From Aradus depressus (lineage: Eukaryota; Arthropoda; Insecta; Hemiptera; Aradidae): 64,000 nt of DNA. The notes beneath the pieces are model-generated. The model saw only the letters and a list, made by a program, of their open reading frames with translations, did no database searches and was not told the DNA's origin. The stretch is taken from the NCBI GenBank assembly GCA_963662175.1, contig OY759218.1, forward strand, positions 18,814,480-18,878,479. The letters are read 5' to 3'. How positions within the stretch are numbered: the first letter of the stretch is position 1; every line of letters begins with the position of its first letter. This document shows, piece by piece, positions 41,803 to 52,043 of this stretch. The position numbers and the translations under genes are program-made.

Positions 41803-42395
41803 TTTTACTTCCCAAACTATTCGAAGTATAGAGGATGTTATGAAATCGATCAAAACTACGATGCGGAGATTTCAACGAAATTCCATGTTTTCTTAGCACT
41901 AGATGCCAAATATGGAAAAAAAGTCTGCGTGTCTGTGTATCTGTGAACACGATAACTTCCGATAGAATGAATGTATCGACACAAAATTTTATATGTTAAT
42001 CCAAAACACTTTAACGACGACACCAATTATTTTTCAGCCAAATCTACCAAAGGGAGGGGGAAATATTGGGGGAGGCTTAACATAAAAACTCTAATAACTG
42101 TCGTTGTAATTAATGTATCGATACAAAATTTTATAAGTCAGTTCAAAACCTCATAACGAGGAAACTTATCAATTTTCAGCGGAGTTGGCAGAAGGGAAGG
42201 TGGGGTTCAACTCAAAAACATCAATAACTCACGATGTAATGAATTTATCGAATCAAAATTTAGTATAAGGATTTAGGAGCCCCCATGTAAGTCAATTGTT
42301 CAATATTATTGCTTTGGAGGGGGGTCGAAAAGTTAATTGATTAGTTCGTTCTGGGGAAGTACATTTTCGGTGATTCACCGACGACTTTTTATTTT
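41803..42395 (+). repeat. Rep-D full-length copy (reference)
   Basis: The most complete copy. Left end TTTTACTTCCCAAACTATTC with GAAGTATAGAGGATG; then ATCTGTGAACACGATAACTT, GATAGAATGAATGTATCGAC, CAGCCAAATCTACCAAAGGG, GGCTTAACATAAAAACTCTA, a second block TGTAATTAATGTATCGATAC, GTTAATTGATTAGTTCGTTC, CTGGGGAAGTACATTTTCGG and the hairpin end TGATTCACCGACGACTTTTT. The ends show an inverted TACTTCCC / GGGGAAGTA word. No ORF is conserved between copies. The element is therefore non-autonomous, and I cannot assign it to a superfamily. Confidence 0.8.
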
Positions 42396-43037
42396 TCTCT
42401 CTGACTGAAAAGAAGCGTTATATCGCGGAAAGAATACACAGAAAATCATACAAAGAGGTTGGAGATAAGAGAGCTATAGCAGGGAAAGCGATATATGCTA
42501 GAGTGTTATACTAAGTTTTACTGTCTATAGCATCGTTTAGCCTTCTCTTACAATATCTAAATGAATAATTAGTTCAGGTTTTTTGAGTTTTAGACCACTG
42601 TGAGGAGTGCTGAAGACGACCCGAGTGCGGAGTGCGGGGATACCAGGGATGGTATAATTAATAAGACAACTAACTGGAAGGGACCACTTGACCGGTATAT
42701 TGAATAAATTAATATGGAATCAATAGAGAAGGGACCTATCGTAAGTCCGGGACTTGTAACTAGTTCGATTAACTCTAACTCGCCTTAATATTCACAAACC
42801 TTGTTCATTATACCTTCCTACCCACCCCACACTATCTAGTAGCTATCCAATCTATGGCTAACGTTAATCTCGGGATACCGGTAAAATTTCAATCCCAAAA
42901 ATCCAAGAATTTTGGGATTATTATTATATTTATTTTTTTGAAAAATAATTATTTAGATAATTATAACAATATACTTGACCTCACGTCTTCATTAAAGATG
43001 GAATCATATACGACCCCACTGGGTATACTTTGTTGTC
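42396..43037. other. No recognisable feature
   Basis: AT-rich and short-frame DNA. The frame at 42854-43060 runs into the adjacent transposon end. Confidence 0.4.
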
Positions 43038-43040
43038 TAA

Positions 43041-43860
43041 AGGCTAGTACAGACATGTGAGCAACGAACCGAGCACTGTTCGGCTCGTTTTCAGTTTTCA
43101 ACGAACACACTCCAAGCCGAACAGAGACGAGCCGAGCAATTGGATGCTCCACAACCATACTAACGAACATAACCTACACAAGTTAATCTGCAGATAACAA
43201 ATTTACGTTTATTTGTATATCATTTTATTACTATTCAAAATCTTCAATCAGAAAATGCTCAAGGTAGGTAGCTACTTACGTAATTAATTTACATATTTGT
43301 AGTACAATTAATACCGATACGAATTTATTATGATACGTAATTTATTTTTACATATAAATTGTTTAAAATGAACACTTTTTTAGGAAAAGTGTTTGAATAA
43401 TTCCTCCCAAGCATCCAATCTCTTTATTTTATTAAAATGTAATTTGTGTTTTAAATCCCATATGACTGGGTACTGTCTCATAGCCTGAGCAAACTGAATT
43501 TGAAGCTCCTGATACCAGTCTTCAGAAGCCATGATAAAATATAATTTATTGAATAATATTTAAATATATATTTAATTTAAAAAAAAAAAAGAACTTGCAC
43601 TTCCAAAAACCTAAATAATTGAGAAGGTTATAATATTGGTTATAAACAACAGTGCTCGGGTCAAGTCGAGACGGTTCGGCTTGGTACCAGTCCACACACA
43701 CCGCAGCCCGAGCCGAACATTCCTTTGATGGTTCGTCAAAAAACCGACAACAGGTGGAGCAGACCCCGAGCCTCCCTTGTTCGTCGAGCGCCTGCGCACT
43801 TCATCCCCAGGCATGCGCACTGACTAATGTTCGGCTCGTTGCTCGCGTGTTACGCCTCTT
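43041..43860. mobile_element. PIF/Harbinger-like DNA transposon remnant
   Basis: The ends are inverted around GAGCAACGAACCGAGCA (left, near 43059) and TGTTCGGCTCGTTGCTC (right, ending near 43844), with outer AAAGGC / GCCT words. Both sides are flanked by TAA (43038-43040 and 43861-43863), the three-base duplication usual for this superfamily. The interior codes on the minus strand for a MADF-type segment, the second protein of these transposons. No DDE transposase is present, so the copy is internally deleted. Confidence 0.7.
43380..43532 (-). CDS. Short MADF (Myb/SANT-like) domain ORF
   Basis: A 50-residue frame from ATG at 43532 to TAA at 43380. It reads MASEDWYQELQIQFAQAM, then RQYPVIWDLKHKLHFNKIKR and LDAWEELFKHFS. 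The YP.IWD...HKLHFN...R..AWEEL pattern is the first half of a MADF DNA-binding domain, common in the accessory protein of PIF/Harbinger transposons and in insect transcription regulators. A full domain is about 80-90 residues and has a second helix block (K..W..LR..), which is absent because a stop follows. The gene is thus truncated. Its position inside inverted repeats supports transposon origin over a host gene. Confidence 0.7.
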   Translation of the reverse strand: MASEDWYQELQIQFAQAMRQYPVIWDLKHKLHFNKIKRLDAWEELFKHFS

Positions 43861-43863
43861 TAA

Positions 43864-44689
43864 GTTGGTAAAACTGGGTTTAAATACTTCAAGTTCCCAT
43901 TACACCTCAATCAAGTCGTCAGTTACTAGTGATGTCGAAAACTGCTCCTTAACAAGAACCGGAAATGCTCCATAAATTTTTTTTTACAAATATTCAATAT
44001 TTTTGAACATGAATTTCACGCATGCGCGATGGTGAAAAGCAAGTTACAAAATACCTAATAGCTTATTCACATATCACATTTCCATATTTAACCTTACCCG
44101 TTTCTATTGTAACCAGTGAACTTATGACTGAATATTAGAACTCATCCATACTGTAACTTGGTGCTAAATTGCGGCTCAATACGTTCCTGAAAATCTGTTA
44201 CAGCTCCATTCTGTCGCTATTTGGTTGCTCCAGGGGCTATAAGGTTAAAAATACCTAATACTATTAGGTGCTAATATTTTCAGTAGCAAGGAACATACTG
44301 ATACAGTGACATACTCATACCTGTTACTTAAATAACAGATCACTAACAGTTATCTGCTCTTTACAGAGGTTACAAATATAATATAATAACCGAAGGATCG
44401 TCGAATTGAGAAAATTTTCTGATTGCACTATCTTTTGTGTTAGCAGAAAAACATATGAAGGACAGTTAAAGCACCTGACAATTAAAGCGTTGCTAAATAT
44501 ATTTGGCAAAATATGCAATTAAAAACTAAAAATATACGAATGACTGCAAAGAAAAAAGTACATATAGAATAAAATATATATACTTTATAGACATAACATT
44601 TATTAAACAAAAAATATATAAGCAAAAAAATAAAGTAAAAAATATAGTGATATAAAAAATTATTCGAACAGAGAAAAACTAAATCGTCT
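43864..44689. other. No recognisable feature
   Basis: No coding signature. ATTAGTATTTTT-type AT-rich words only. Confidence 0.4.
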
Positions 44690-44889
44690 AAAAAACTGTT
44701 ACAATTACACACATTACACAAACTTTTTTTTAAACTTTCAAACAAAAAAGATCGTCTGTCTGGCCTAAAAATAGATTTGTATCGGCTGAATGTTCGCTCC
44801 ACATCAATTGAAGTAACTGGCGCATAATAGAAAACCCCAATATCCATTGGGCTCAATTCAACCCCTGACTCTTCGCTCACCACGTCCAC
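44690..44889 (-). pseudogene. hAT transposase C-terminal (dimerisation) fragment
   Basis: The minus strand gives VELSPMDIGVFYYAPVTSID, VERTFSRYKSIFRPDRRSFL and FESLKKSLCNVCN. The 'AP.TSidVERtFS.yK.i..p.RrsF.fE.l..' motif is the dimerisation region at the C terminus of hAT transposases and their relatives. The frame continues into AT-rich hydrophobic nonsense (to 44482), which is probably not protein. Upstream, in frame, a TGA appears about three codons before the GTG at 44889, so nothing of the catalytic domain remains. No terminal repeats were identified. Confidence 0.8.
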
Positions 44890-46569
44890 TTCTTTTCACC
44901 CAAACGTTTAAAACTGAACTGATTGACTTTGAAAAGAATAAGAAAGAAGGAGGGAAATGGACATAAAAAAAAGTGCCGAGAATAAATTATTAAAGAAAAC
45001 AAACAAACAGAATAAAAAGTTCGCAATGAATTCAAGAGAAACATTTGAGTTCCTGGAATGCACTCATCTCAATAAAAGGCGCATACACAGAGCAGAAGCA
45101 AATTTAGTGGGAAAAATTTGGAAAAAAAGTAGGATTAATTTTTATTAATCGTCATCTCACAAAAAAAATAGAAATTGCTTTAATTTAAAATAGGTATGTA
45201 CCTACTTTACAGAGTCTATCCTTGAGCTGCCGAAAAAACTGAAATATATGAATGAAAATATGCGAATAAAGTTCAGATATGTAAAAATATGTATTTTCAG
45301 ATATATATGCTAAAATATACAAAATAAAAGTAGCTTAAATTGATTCAATATGGGCCAAAACGTAAAGATAATTTTTAAGCGGGATGCTGACGTTAATAGA
45401 AAAAATATATATTCACAGCCCTAGTTAGTAGATTGTGCGAGAGTATCTTATTTCCTTAGTACTTTTCAATAGTAGAAGAAAAGAATTAAAGAATAAAGAC
45501 AAAGTGATCATAGACGGAGTGAGGAAGGAAAGGATCTGTGAAGCACGTTTCGATGACACGTCCAATGATAGATGGAACCAATTTGTATGGCTATGCCAAA
45601 GTCGTGGAGACAGCGAAGGAAGAAAAGTTAAAAATATATGAGACAATGTGAGGGAGTGGGATGGCCTATATTTAAGGGTTGCTATTAATGTTTCTTTATC
45701 AGAGAAGGATCATTTATTAGAAAGAGCGAAAAGGGGCGGCTAAGAATAAATGATGGGTGGCCTGAGGAGACAATGCAGCCTAGCTGGAGTTGGCCTTTTT
45801 TCTTAGGGCATTACCCGGACCCCCCAAATATAGATTATTCTTCGGCTCTGGGGAGATACTCCTAACGACACTTGTTCCTCTGACTTCACCTCTGATAAAT
45901 ACACTGCATTTTTATACAACTGTCACACTATAGAATCCACTTCTCTCCCATCCTTATTTTCCAGGTCTTCTCAATTCTGTTCTTCAGTTGCTCAGAGATC
46001 CACCAAACGGTGTAGGTATCTTCACCATCTCGTAGGGCAAAGTGGTGAAGGCGCAAAATTAGCAGTTTTTTTTTTTTTTAAGCATCGGCTGCTGTGGTCA
46101 TTGGCGTTTCCAAAATAGGATTAGCGGTAACGATGGAAAAGTATGGTGAGAAGTGACGGACACTCTCCAGAGATAGCGTCGAGTCTAGGAAGGAGAGGTC
46201 CTCTTGGATGGTAGGTAAAGGTGGAGGGTTGGACAACCAGCCAGCCTAGCACCAAGTCTAGGGGTGTTGCCACAAAGGATAGCAAGCCTCTCTAGGGGGC
46301 CAGAGCGCATCCCATCGCACCGCCTGTCCTTCAGTAAACCATCACTCAATGAATTTCAACAATTATTTCTAAATATGCATGAATATGTGTATCTCTTTCA
46401 GAAATTCAATTAAGTTCCCGAATCTAGGTGTTCTCTCGCTAAATATATCTTGGAGGGTTGCAGGCATGCAGTTATTTTCCCGATACTACGACATGTCTCA
46501 CTGTCAGCAACTCCCTATAGAGGACACACCTTGGAGGTCTGTTCCCCACCAGGAGGTGTCCATGAGTCA
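44890..46569. other. No recognisable gene
   Basis: The frames at 44957-45148 and 45435-45641 have no known domain. AT-rich DNA with a G+C-richer stretch at 46150-46330. Confidence 0.35.
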
Positions 46570-46900
46570 CTTAAATTAGCAGTTGTTGGGATTTTTGAGT
46601 TGAGCACCCCTCTTTTTGTGTAAAGCCTCCCCCCTAGTCCTACCTTAGATCGATTTAGCTGAAAATCGATAAATGTCGTCTTTAGAGGCTTTTGAATACA
46701 CATATAAAAACTCGTGTCGGAACATTCATTCTATCGGGAGTTGTGTGTTCGCAGAAACACGCTCACACAGACAGATTTTTTTTTCGTTTTTGGGAATAGG
46801 GTATCGGAAAACATGAAATTCCGGTTAAAATTGAGGATTAACTTTCTGACCGATTACATAACTTCCCCTGTACTTCGAATAGCTGGAGAAGTAAAAAGGG
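46570..46900 (-). repeat. Rep-D, minus orientation
   Basis: TTAGCAGTTGTTGGGATTTT, CGATTTAGCTGAAAATCGAT, CATTCTATCGGGAGTTGTGT, ATCGGAAAACATGAAATTCC and ATAACTTCCCCTGTACTTCG with AATAGCTGGAGAAGTAAAA. Confidence 0.75.
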
Positions 46901-47544
46901 CCAGAGAGCTGAAGGGCCCTGAGTGTGCCCTTTAACGACCAATGTGCCCTTGCATTCCGCCCTTTCAATTTTCACCCTTTTTCCCAATTAGCAGCTCATC
47001 ACCTTTTTCCTTTTTAGTTTATTTATTTATTTATATATAAAATTTTTTTTTCTTTTTCATGCTTCTTATGACGGGCAGGCAGATTTCTTTTAACCACAAC
47101 CCTTTCTCAAAAAACAAGAGACAAAGACTCCCCTAATTATGCACAAGCACAGGTCTCGTAAATTAAATTAATTTTTTTCAAAACACTGAAAAATAAGAGA
47201 AAGGGTTGTTTTTTAATTAAAACTCTATTAAATATGTGTAATTAAAATTTTGTATTATGAAATAATATTAATTGGAAAAGAGGGGGTGGGAGGGGGTGGG
47301 GGGGGGGTATTGTGATAAGTGAGAAAAAGAAGAAAAAAAAAATGAATGAGATTCACAACGAACGTTATGACATACCTAATTAATTTCTCAATTAGGAAAA
47401 TTAAAATGCTCTTGATTAACCATTTCATATGAAATAGCCCATGCTACATATTATTTTTTTAAATTTGAACATAATCATAAATTTTTCGTCAAAACGTACA
47501 TACTATCACAAAAATTAAGAATATTGAATAACTGAATAATTTTA
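46901..47544. other. No gene; G-rich low-complexity near 47281-47310
   Basis: GGGGGTGGGAGGGGGTGGGG with a following G run near 47283-47309 may form G-quadruplex structure. AT-rich otherwise. Confidence 0.5.
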
Positions 47545-47690
47545 ATAAAAGTAGTCGGTGAGTCACCGGCAACGTACTATCCTAGGACGAATTTATCAAT
47601 TAAATATTCGCTCTTCCTCCAAAACCATTTGGGGTAAAAATCAATAGTTGACCAAAATATGGGGTTCTGAATCCTCAGATGCTGAGTAAC
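47545..47690 (-). repeat. Rep-D right end, minus orientation
   Basis: GTAGTCGGTGAGTCACCGGC, CGAATTTATCAATTAAATAT, CTCTTCCTCCAAAACCATTT and TATGGGGTTCTGAATCCTCA. Confidence 0.7.
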
Positions 47691-47696
47691 CAAATG

Positions 47697-47997
47697 GTCT
47701 AACGGAAATAATAATAATTATATTTTTATTTCCGTTAAACCATAACAAGATAATATGATACATCATAAGAATGTTTACATTAAAATAGCTTATAACATTA
47801 ACAAAATAATATTATACAATAGATAAATAAAGTATATAATAAATACAGTAGAAAAATTTTTAATTTACTTAAAATTAAAATAATTGTTGATAACTTTTCC
47901 GAAAGTGTCTTTTTCAGGACATCATTTCGGGACGTTCTCAAGTCCAGGTCACAATGTGCGAAATATAGAAAAGTGAGAGAAAAGCGATAACAATTAT

Positions 47998-48000
<3 letters not shown>
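47697..48000 (-). repeat. Rep-A copy, minus orientation
   Basis: Starts TTTTTATTTCCGTTAAACCA (3' end reversed) and runs to GAAAGTGTCTTTTTCAGGAC, ATTTCGGGACGTTCTCAAGT and GGTCACAATGTGCGAAATAT. GTTTC-side bases survive but the CTGATGA side is changed to CTGGACT. Confidence 0.7.
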
Positions 48001-48029
<29 letters not shown>

Positions 48030-48241
48030 GGGTAAAATTTTTGGGTGAAACTAGACCAAAAATGGAGTAGAATGCCCCCAACCGCACCTTTCTATCTCAA
48101 TCCGTTGCCGAGAAATGATTTTTTAAAGTTTTTTTTGAGAAAACCACGTTTTTTGCCATCAAGTCACACATTTCTCCCCTTTAATGACACTGGGAATCAC
48201 CCTGTATATATATATATGTATGTATGTATATATGTATATAT
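47998..48241. repeat. AT microsatellites beside the LTR element
   Basis: (AT)n at about 47998-48028 and ATGTATGT-type repeats at 48205-48241. The LTR insertion site lies in the latter. A short non-repetitive piece at 48030-48200 has no signature. Confidence 0.7.
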
Positions 48242-49150
48242 TGTAATGTTCTATATTGTCCATTACATGTAATATTTAAGAAATGGAAAATAAGATACGT
48301 AAATATAATCAGTTAGTAGACCTAAGGAAGGTTACTGGGGGTTATCTAATCGATTTGTACCAGGGTCGATATAGTTTCAAAATATATCAAATCATTTATT
48401 TCAATTATGTCACAAATTTAAATGTTAGGCTAATAATTTGTTCACAATAAATGTAAGCAACTAGGATTGTATACGGGAATATGAAAGTGATATAAAAAAA
48501 CCCAGATGTTTAGTGCTAAAGGCTGTAAAAATTGTGGGCCAATGACGGAGCTGAATCCAAAAGGAGAGAGAAGTGAGCTGTCCCCTCGTGGAGAAGAGTC
48601 GTTGTTCAGAGTGAGATGTGAGAGGGTGTCTGTGGAGGGATCTGTGGAAAGATGTGCAGTGGAGTAAGTTTGATTGTCTGAGGACATAGAAGAAAAAGTG
48701 TGTGTGTATCCCGTAATAATGAAGATCAACTGGTAAAGACATCCAGAGGCGAATAATTAGGAAATGAGGAATGGCTGTTTCATGATGGAATGACTAACAA
48801 AAATCAGGAGAGGACGTCAGAGGTCTACCAACAATCCCATCTCATCAGTGGTACAAAACGAAATCATCGATCATCAACTCAATACAGCATGCAAGCCCCG
48901 CAGGTTTAGTTGAATGTGTGTTTAAAAAAAAAAAATCTCTATGTCTGTAAAATTTATGTGATACTAACCCATAAAAAATGTCATGATGAAATTTAAAATA
49001 AAAGAAAAATGTAACAAATTATTTTAAAGTCTTTATTTTTATTTATAAATTATACATAACCAGGTTCTCTCATAATCGTTATTTCATATAATTATTATTA
49101 AATTATATAATTAAATTAAAATATCAAGTAGCACTAAAACAAGCGTTACA
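48242..49150 (+). repeat. 5' LTR
   Basis: Starts TGTAATGTTCTATATTGTCC and ends GCACTAAAACAAGCGTTACA. An AATAAA lies near 48999 (AAAATAAAAGAAAAATG), a candidate polyadenylation signal. The first 35 bases contain the partial dyad TGTAATG...CATTACATGTAAT. Two long minus-strand frames (about 93-95 codons) occur identically in both LTRs and are shadows. Confidence 0.9.
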
Positions 49151-49152
49151 AA

Positions 49153-49176
49153 TGTCGCTTCGAACAGGGACTTGAA
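49153..49176 (+). promoter_or_regulatory. Primer-binding site, tRNA-Lys-like
   Basis: Two bases after the LTR, TGTCGCTT is followed by CGAACAGGGACTTGAA. Those 16 bases equal the complement of the 3' side of animal tRNA-Lys (UUU), the site used by several retroelements. The first bases deviate (TGTCGCTT rather than TGGCGCC, one base longer), so a different or variant tRNA is possible. Confidence 0.75.
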
Positions 49177-49329
49177 AAATTAAGAACTTGAAACATTAAG
49201 GATTTGAAATATTAAATTTTTATACGGCGCCCGAAAAGAAAATATAAAAGGACCTTATGTATGATTTTGTAAAAAAAGAAATATTTGTAAAAATTAATTT
49301 TAAATCTGTATAAAAAGTTAGCGTCCAAA

Positions 49330-50286
49330 ATGGCCGACTATAATAGAAGTTCTCAGAGAACGAATCTGAACAATAATGGCGGACAAAATAGAGTAATTTT
49401 TTCTCTTCAGCCGGAGAGTGAGACAAATGTAAATTTAAATACCATGATGGAAATGATAATAGAAAATATGAACGTAAAATTTGAGCAACAGTCAAAACAT
49501 TTTAATGAAATGCAATCAAAACATTTTAATGAAATGAATTTAAAATTTGAGCAACAGTCAAAACATTTTAATGAAATGCAATCAAAACATTTTAATGAAA
49601 TGAATTCAAAATTCGAGCAACAGTCAAAACATTTTAATGAAATGAAGTTAGAAATGAATTCAAAAATTGATGAATTAAAGGAAGACGTAAGCATAGAATT
49701 TGAAAATTTAAATAAAGATTTAAACAAACGTTTCGATCAATTTAATAAAATTGTTGATCTGAAAGTTAGTGATCAAAGTTTAGAAATAAATCATACATGT
49801 GAACAATTAAATAATAAGATAGAAAGTGCGGTAGAAGCTGTCGAGAGTAAATTAAATCGAAATATGAGTGTAGAGGGACAGGAAAATGGAGAAATAAAGG
49901 AAAATATAAACATCAATAAGGTGCTAGAGAAATTTAAATATATTACAATTCAAATAACAAATGGTAGTGTGGTGAAAAGACCGAATCATAATAAAAATAA
50001 AGAAACAAGGAAATTATACAATAAAAAAATCACAAACTTAAGAAAACATGAGATAAATAAAATTAAAAGTCCTAGAAAAATCGGATATCGAAAAACAAAT
50101 TTTCATAGATGTGTAAATAAACGTAACTATAACAAGTGTAAAAAACTTGAGTTCAAAAATAATCATAATAAAAATAATTTGAAAAATTCGAAAACAAAAT
50201 ATCTACGTCAAAGAAATAAACGAATAAAGAAAAAGATAAGTTTAAACATTAGTAACAAATTTAGAAAAATAGATAATCGAAAATGA
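49330..50286 (+). CDS. Gag-like coiled-coil protein with basic tail (LTR element ORF)
   Basis: A 318-residue frame in the element sense, starting 180 bp after the LTR. Residues 1-33 are polar. Residues 34-178 are a predicted coiled coil rich in E, K, Q and N. Residues 50-106 hold two and a half 22-residue repeats of the KFEQQSKHFNEMQSKHFNEM type, matched by 66-bp DNA repeats at 49477-49644. Residues 215-318 are extremely basic (K/R/N), plausibly nucleic-acid binding. There is no CCHC knuckle, protease or reverse transcriptase. Amino-terminal coiled coils occur in Gag proteins of some insect LTR elements. The short length and the abrupt switch to the basic tail suggest either a cut-down Gag or a fusion after an internal deletion. 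The role is inferred from position, not from a recognised family. Confidence 0.7.
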   Translation: MADYNRSSQRTNLNNNGGQNRVIFSLQPESETNVNLNTMMEMIIENMNVKFEQQSKHFNEMQSKHFNEMNLKFEQQSKHFNEMQSKHFNEMNSKFEQQSKHFNEMKLEMNSKIDELKEDVSIEFENLNKDLNKRFDQFNKIVDLKVSDQSLEINHTCEQLNNKIESAVEAVESKLNRNMSVEGQENGEIKENININKVLEKFKYITIQITNGSVVKRPNHNKNKETRKLYNKKITNLRKHEINKIKSPRKIGYRKTNFHRCVNKRNYNKCKKLEFKNNHNKNNLKNSKTKYLRQRNKRIKKKISLNISNKFRKIDNRK

Positions 50287-52030
50287 AATTATAAATATAA
50301 GAGAAAGAAATAACATAGGTAGTTTAACCGATGAAATTTTGGATATTGAAAATTGCTTGTCCTAGGAATATGATCTGGAACTATAAAATGTAACATTAAA
50401 ATTAATAAAAAAAAAAAATAGAAATAGAAAGTATCAGTTAATATGTTAAATTATGTCGAAATGAATAATTGCAAAATAAAATGATATAATTAATTAATGA
50501 AAAATGTACCTGAGATTTGATATCACAATTTTATCTGTCAAGAATTGTTTGCATGTAAAATTTGAGTTAATAAAAATCAATAAAATGAATGAAATTAATG
50601 TAAACAAAGAAGTTGTCACTCGAGATGTAAATAGGGTCTAATTAATAAATAATTGTAAATAAAGAATAAATTAAACTAAAGTTAGAAATAAATATGGGAC
50701 GTAGTTAACATGATATGTCAACCAAGTCTAGATTGAGGAGACGTACTGATGAATAGATAAAGGATAAGACAGCTGTTAGAGTCTTTTATGATAAACAACT
50801 GAAGTTTGTAAACACGTCAAATAATGTTAATATTGATTGTGTATTTGTTTATGGTATGTCTTGTTATTTTTAATATGATGTATGCTATTTTTTTATTAGA
50901 GTGGTGGTATTATAAAAGAGGTAATAATGACCAATGTTGGGTCTGAGACTGATTAAAAATATGAGAGTGGGTGATGCTCTGTCATAGAATAAAAAAAAAT
51001 TATATAATTAAAATTAGATGTAAATAATGTTTAGTTTACTCTGCACTCTGTACAGAAAATTTATTATTTTTAAATGTTTTTAAATAAAAACATATTTATT
51101 TATTGAAATATTATATTTATGGTGGTTATTTTTTATGGGAAATTTTATAATAAGGGTTAGTCTCGAATTGAACTATTTATTGGTATTTATGCATGCATTT
51201 TTTTATAGTATTGGTGATAAAATAAAAATATTTATAAAAAAAAAAAAAAAAAAAATATATTAGTTTAAAGGGTTTGTTAGTGTTATTTAACCGTAATTGT
51301 CAACAACGTGGGCCATGTTGATTTAAGGAGTTTAGCGTCCTTACGGAAACGAGTTATATTAACCCACAAATGGTTTTTGAGAGCGATAATCGCTCGTAGG
51401 TTCAGAATAATAGATTGATAAAAGGAATTATCCTAAAATGGATAATAAAAAAAATAAAAAACATATAATATTGAAATATAACCTTGAAAGTAATTCCGTA
51501 TAATAATAATAATAATAATAAATAAAAAAAAAATTTTTGTAAGTGAAACGGGGAAAATGTTATAAGAATATTTTTTTTTAAGAATATCATATTAGGAACA
51601 TTATATAAAAATTAGTGCAGTAAATCTATAGGGAAAGTAAGTCGAGATAGCGTAAATAAAAGTAGTAAAATATAAATAATTATCTGAGTTATGTCTAATT
51701 GTGACAGTGATGTTATTGATAAATGGAATCTTAAATAATAAATAAATAAAGTAAAATAAGAAAATAAATCTAATATAACATTATGATAAGACGTAAACAA
51801 AATAATTGAATTGGATTTGTTACCTAATTGTTGTTTTATATTATTAAAAAGAGTTACCTTGAAGAATGTATTCCATAATAGACAAAAAATTTGTGTGTAA
51901 TTAATTAAGTATAGAAACTGGGTCACCATGTTATTTTTGGGTCGCCAAGTGGGACATATAACCATAAGATTATGAAATAGTTTGGTACTAAACACTTATG
52001 TAAGCAAATGAATGATATATTTTGATATTT
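50287..52030 (+). other. Non-coding interior of the LTR element
   Basis: About 1.75 kb of AT-rich DNA with poly(A) at 51238-51255 and (AAT)n near 51500. A short acidic stretch follows the ORF in another frame (NNIGSLTDEILDIENCLS, then stop). The long minus frame at 51612-51995 runs against the element and has no signature. I see no env or pol remnant. Confidence 0.55.
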
Positions 52031-52043
52031 TAGCAGAGGGCAA
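52031..52043 (+). promoter_or_regulatory. Short polypurine tract before the 3' LTR
   Basis: TAGCAGAGGGCAA directly precedes the 3' LTR. It is shorter and less pure than typical tracts, but position and purine content fit plus-strand priming. Confidence 0.6.

Noticed and set aside
44482..44690. C-terminal half of the 135-codon minus frame (many F, Y and I)
   Set aside because: The composition is AT-rich noise following the hAT motif; hAT proteins end shortly after the dimerisation motif.
48442..48742. Two overlapping minus frames, repeated at 52244-52544
   Set aside because: They lie antisense inside both LTRs; their duplication is explained by the LTRs and they show no domain.
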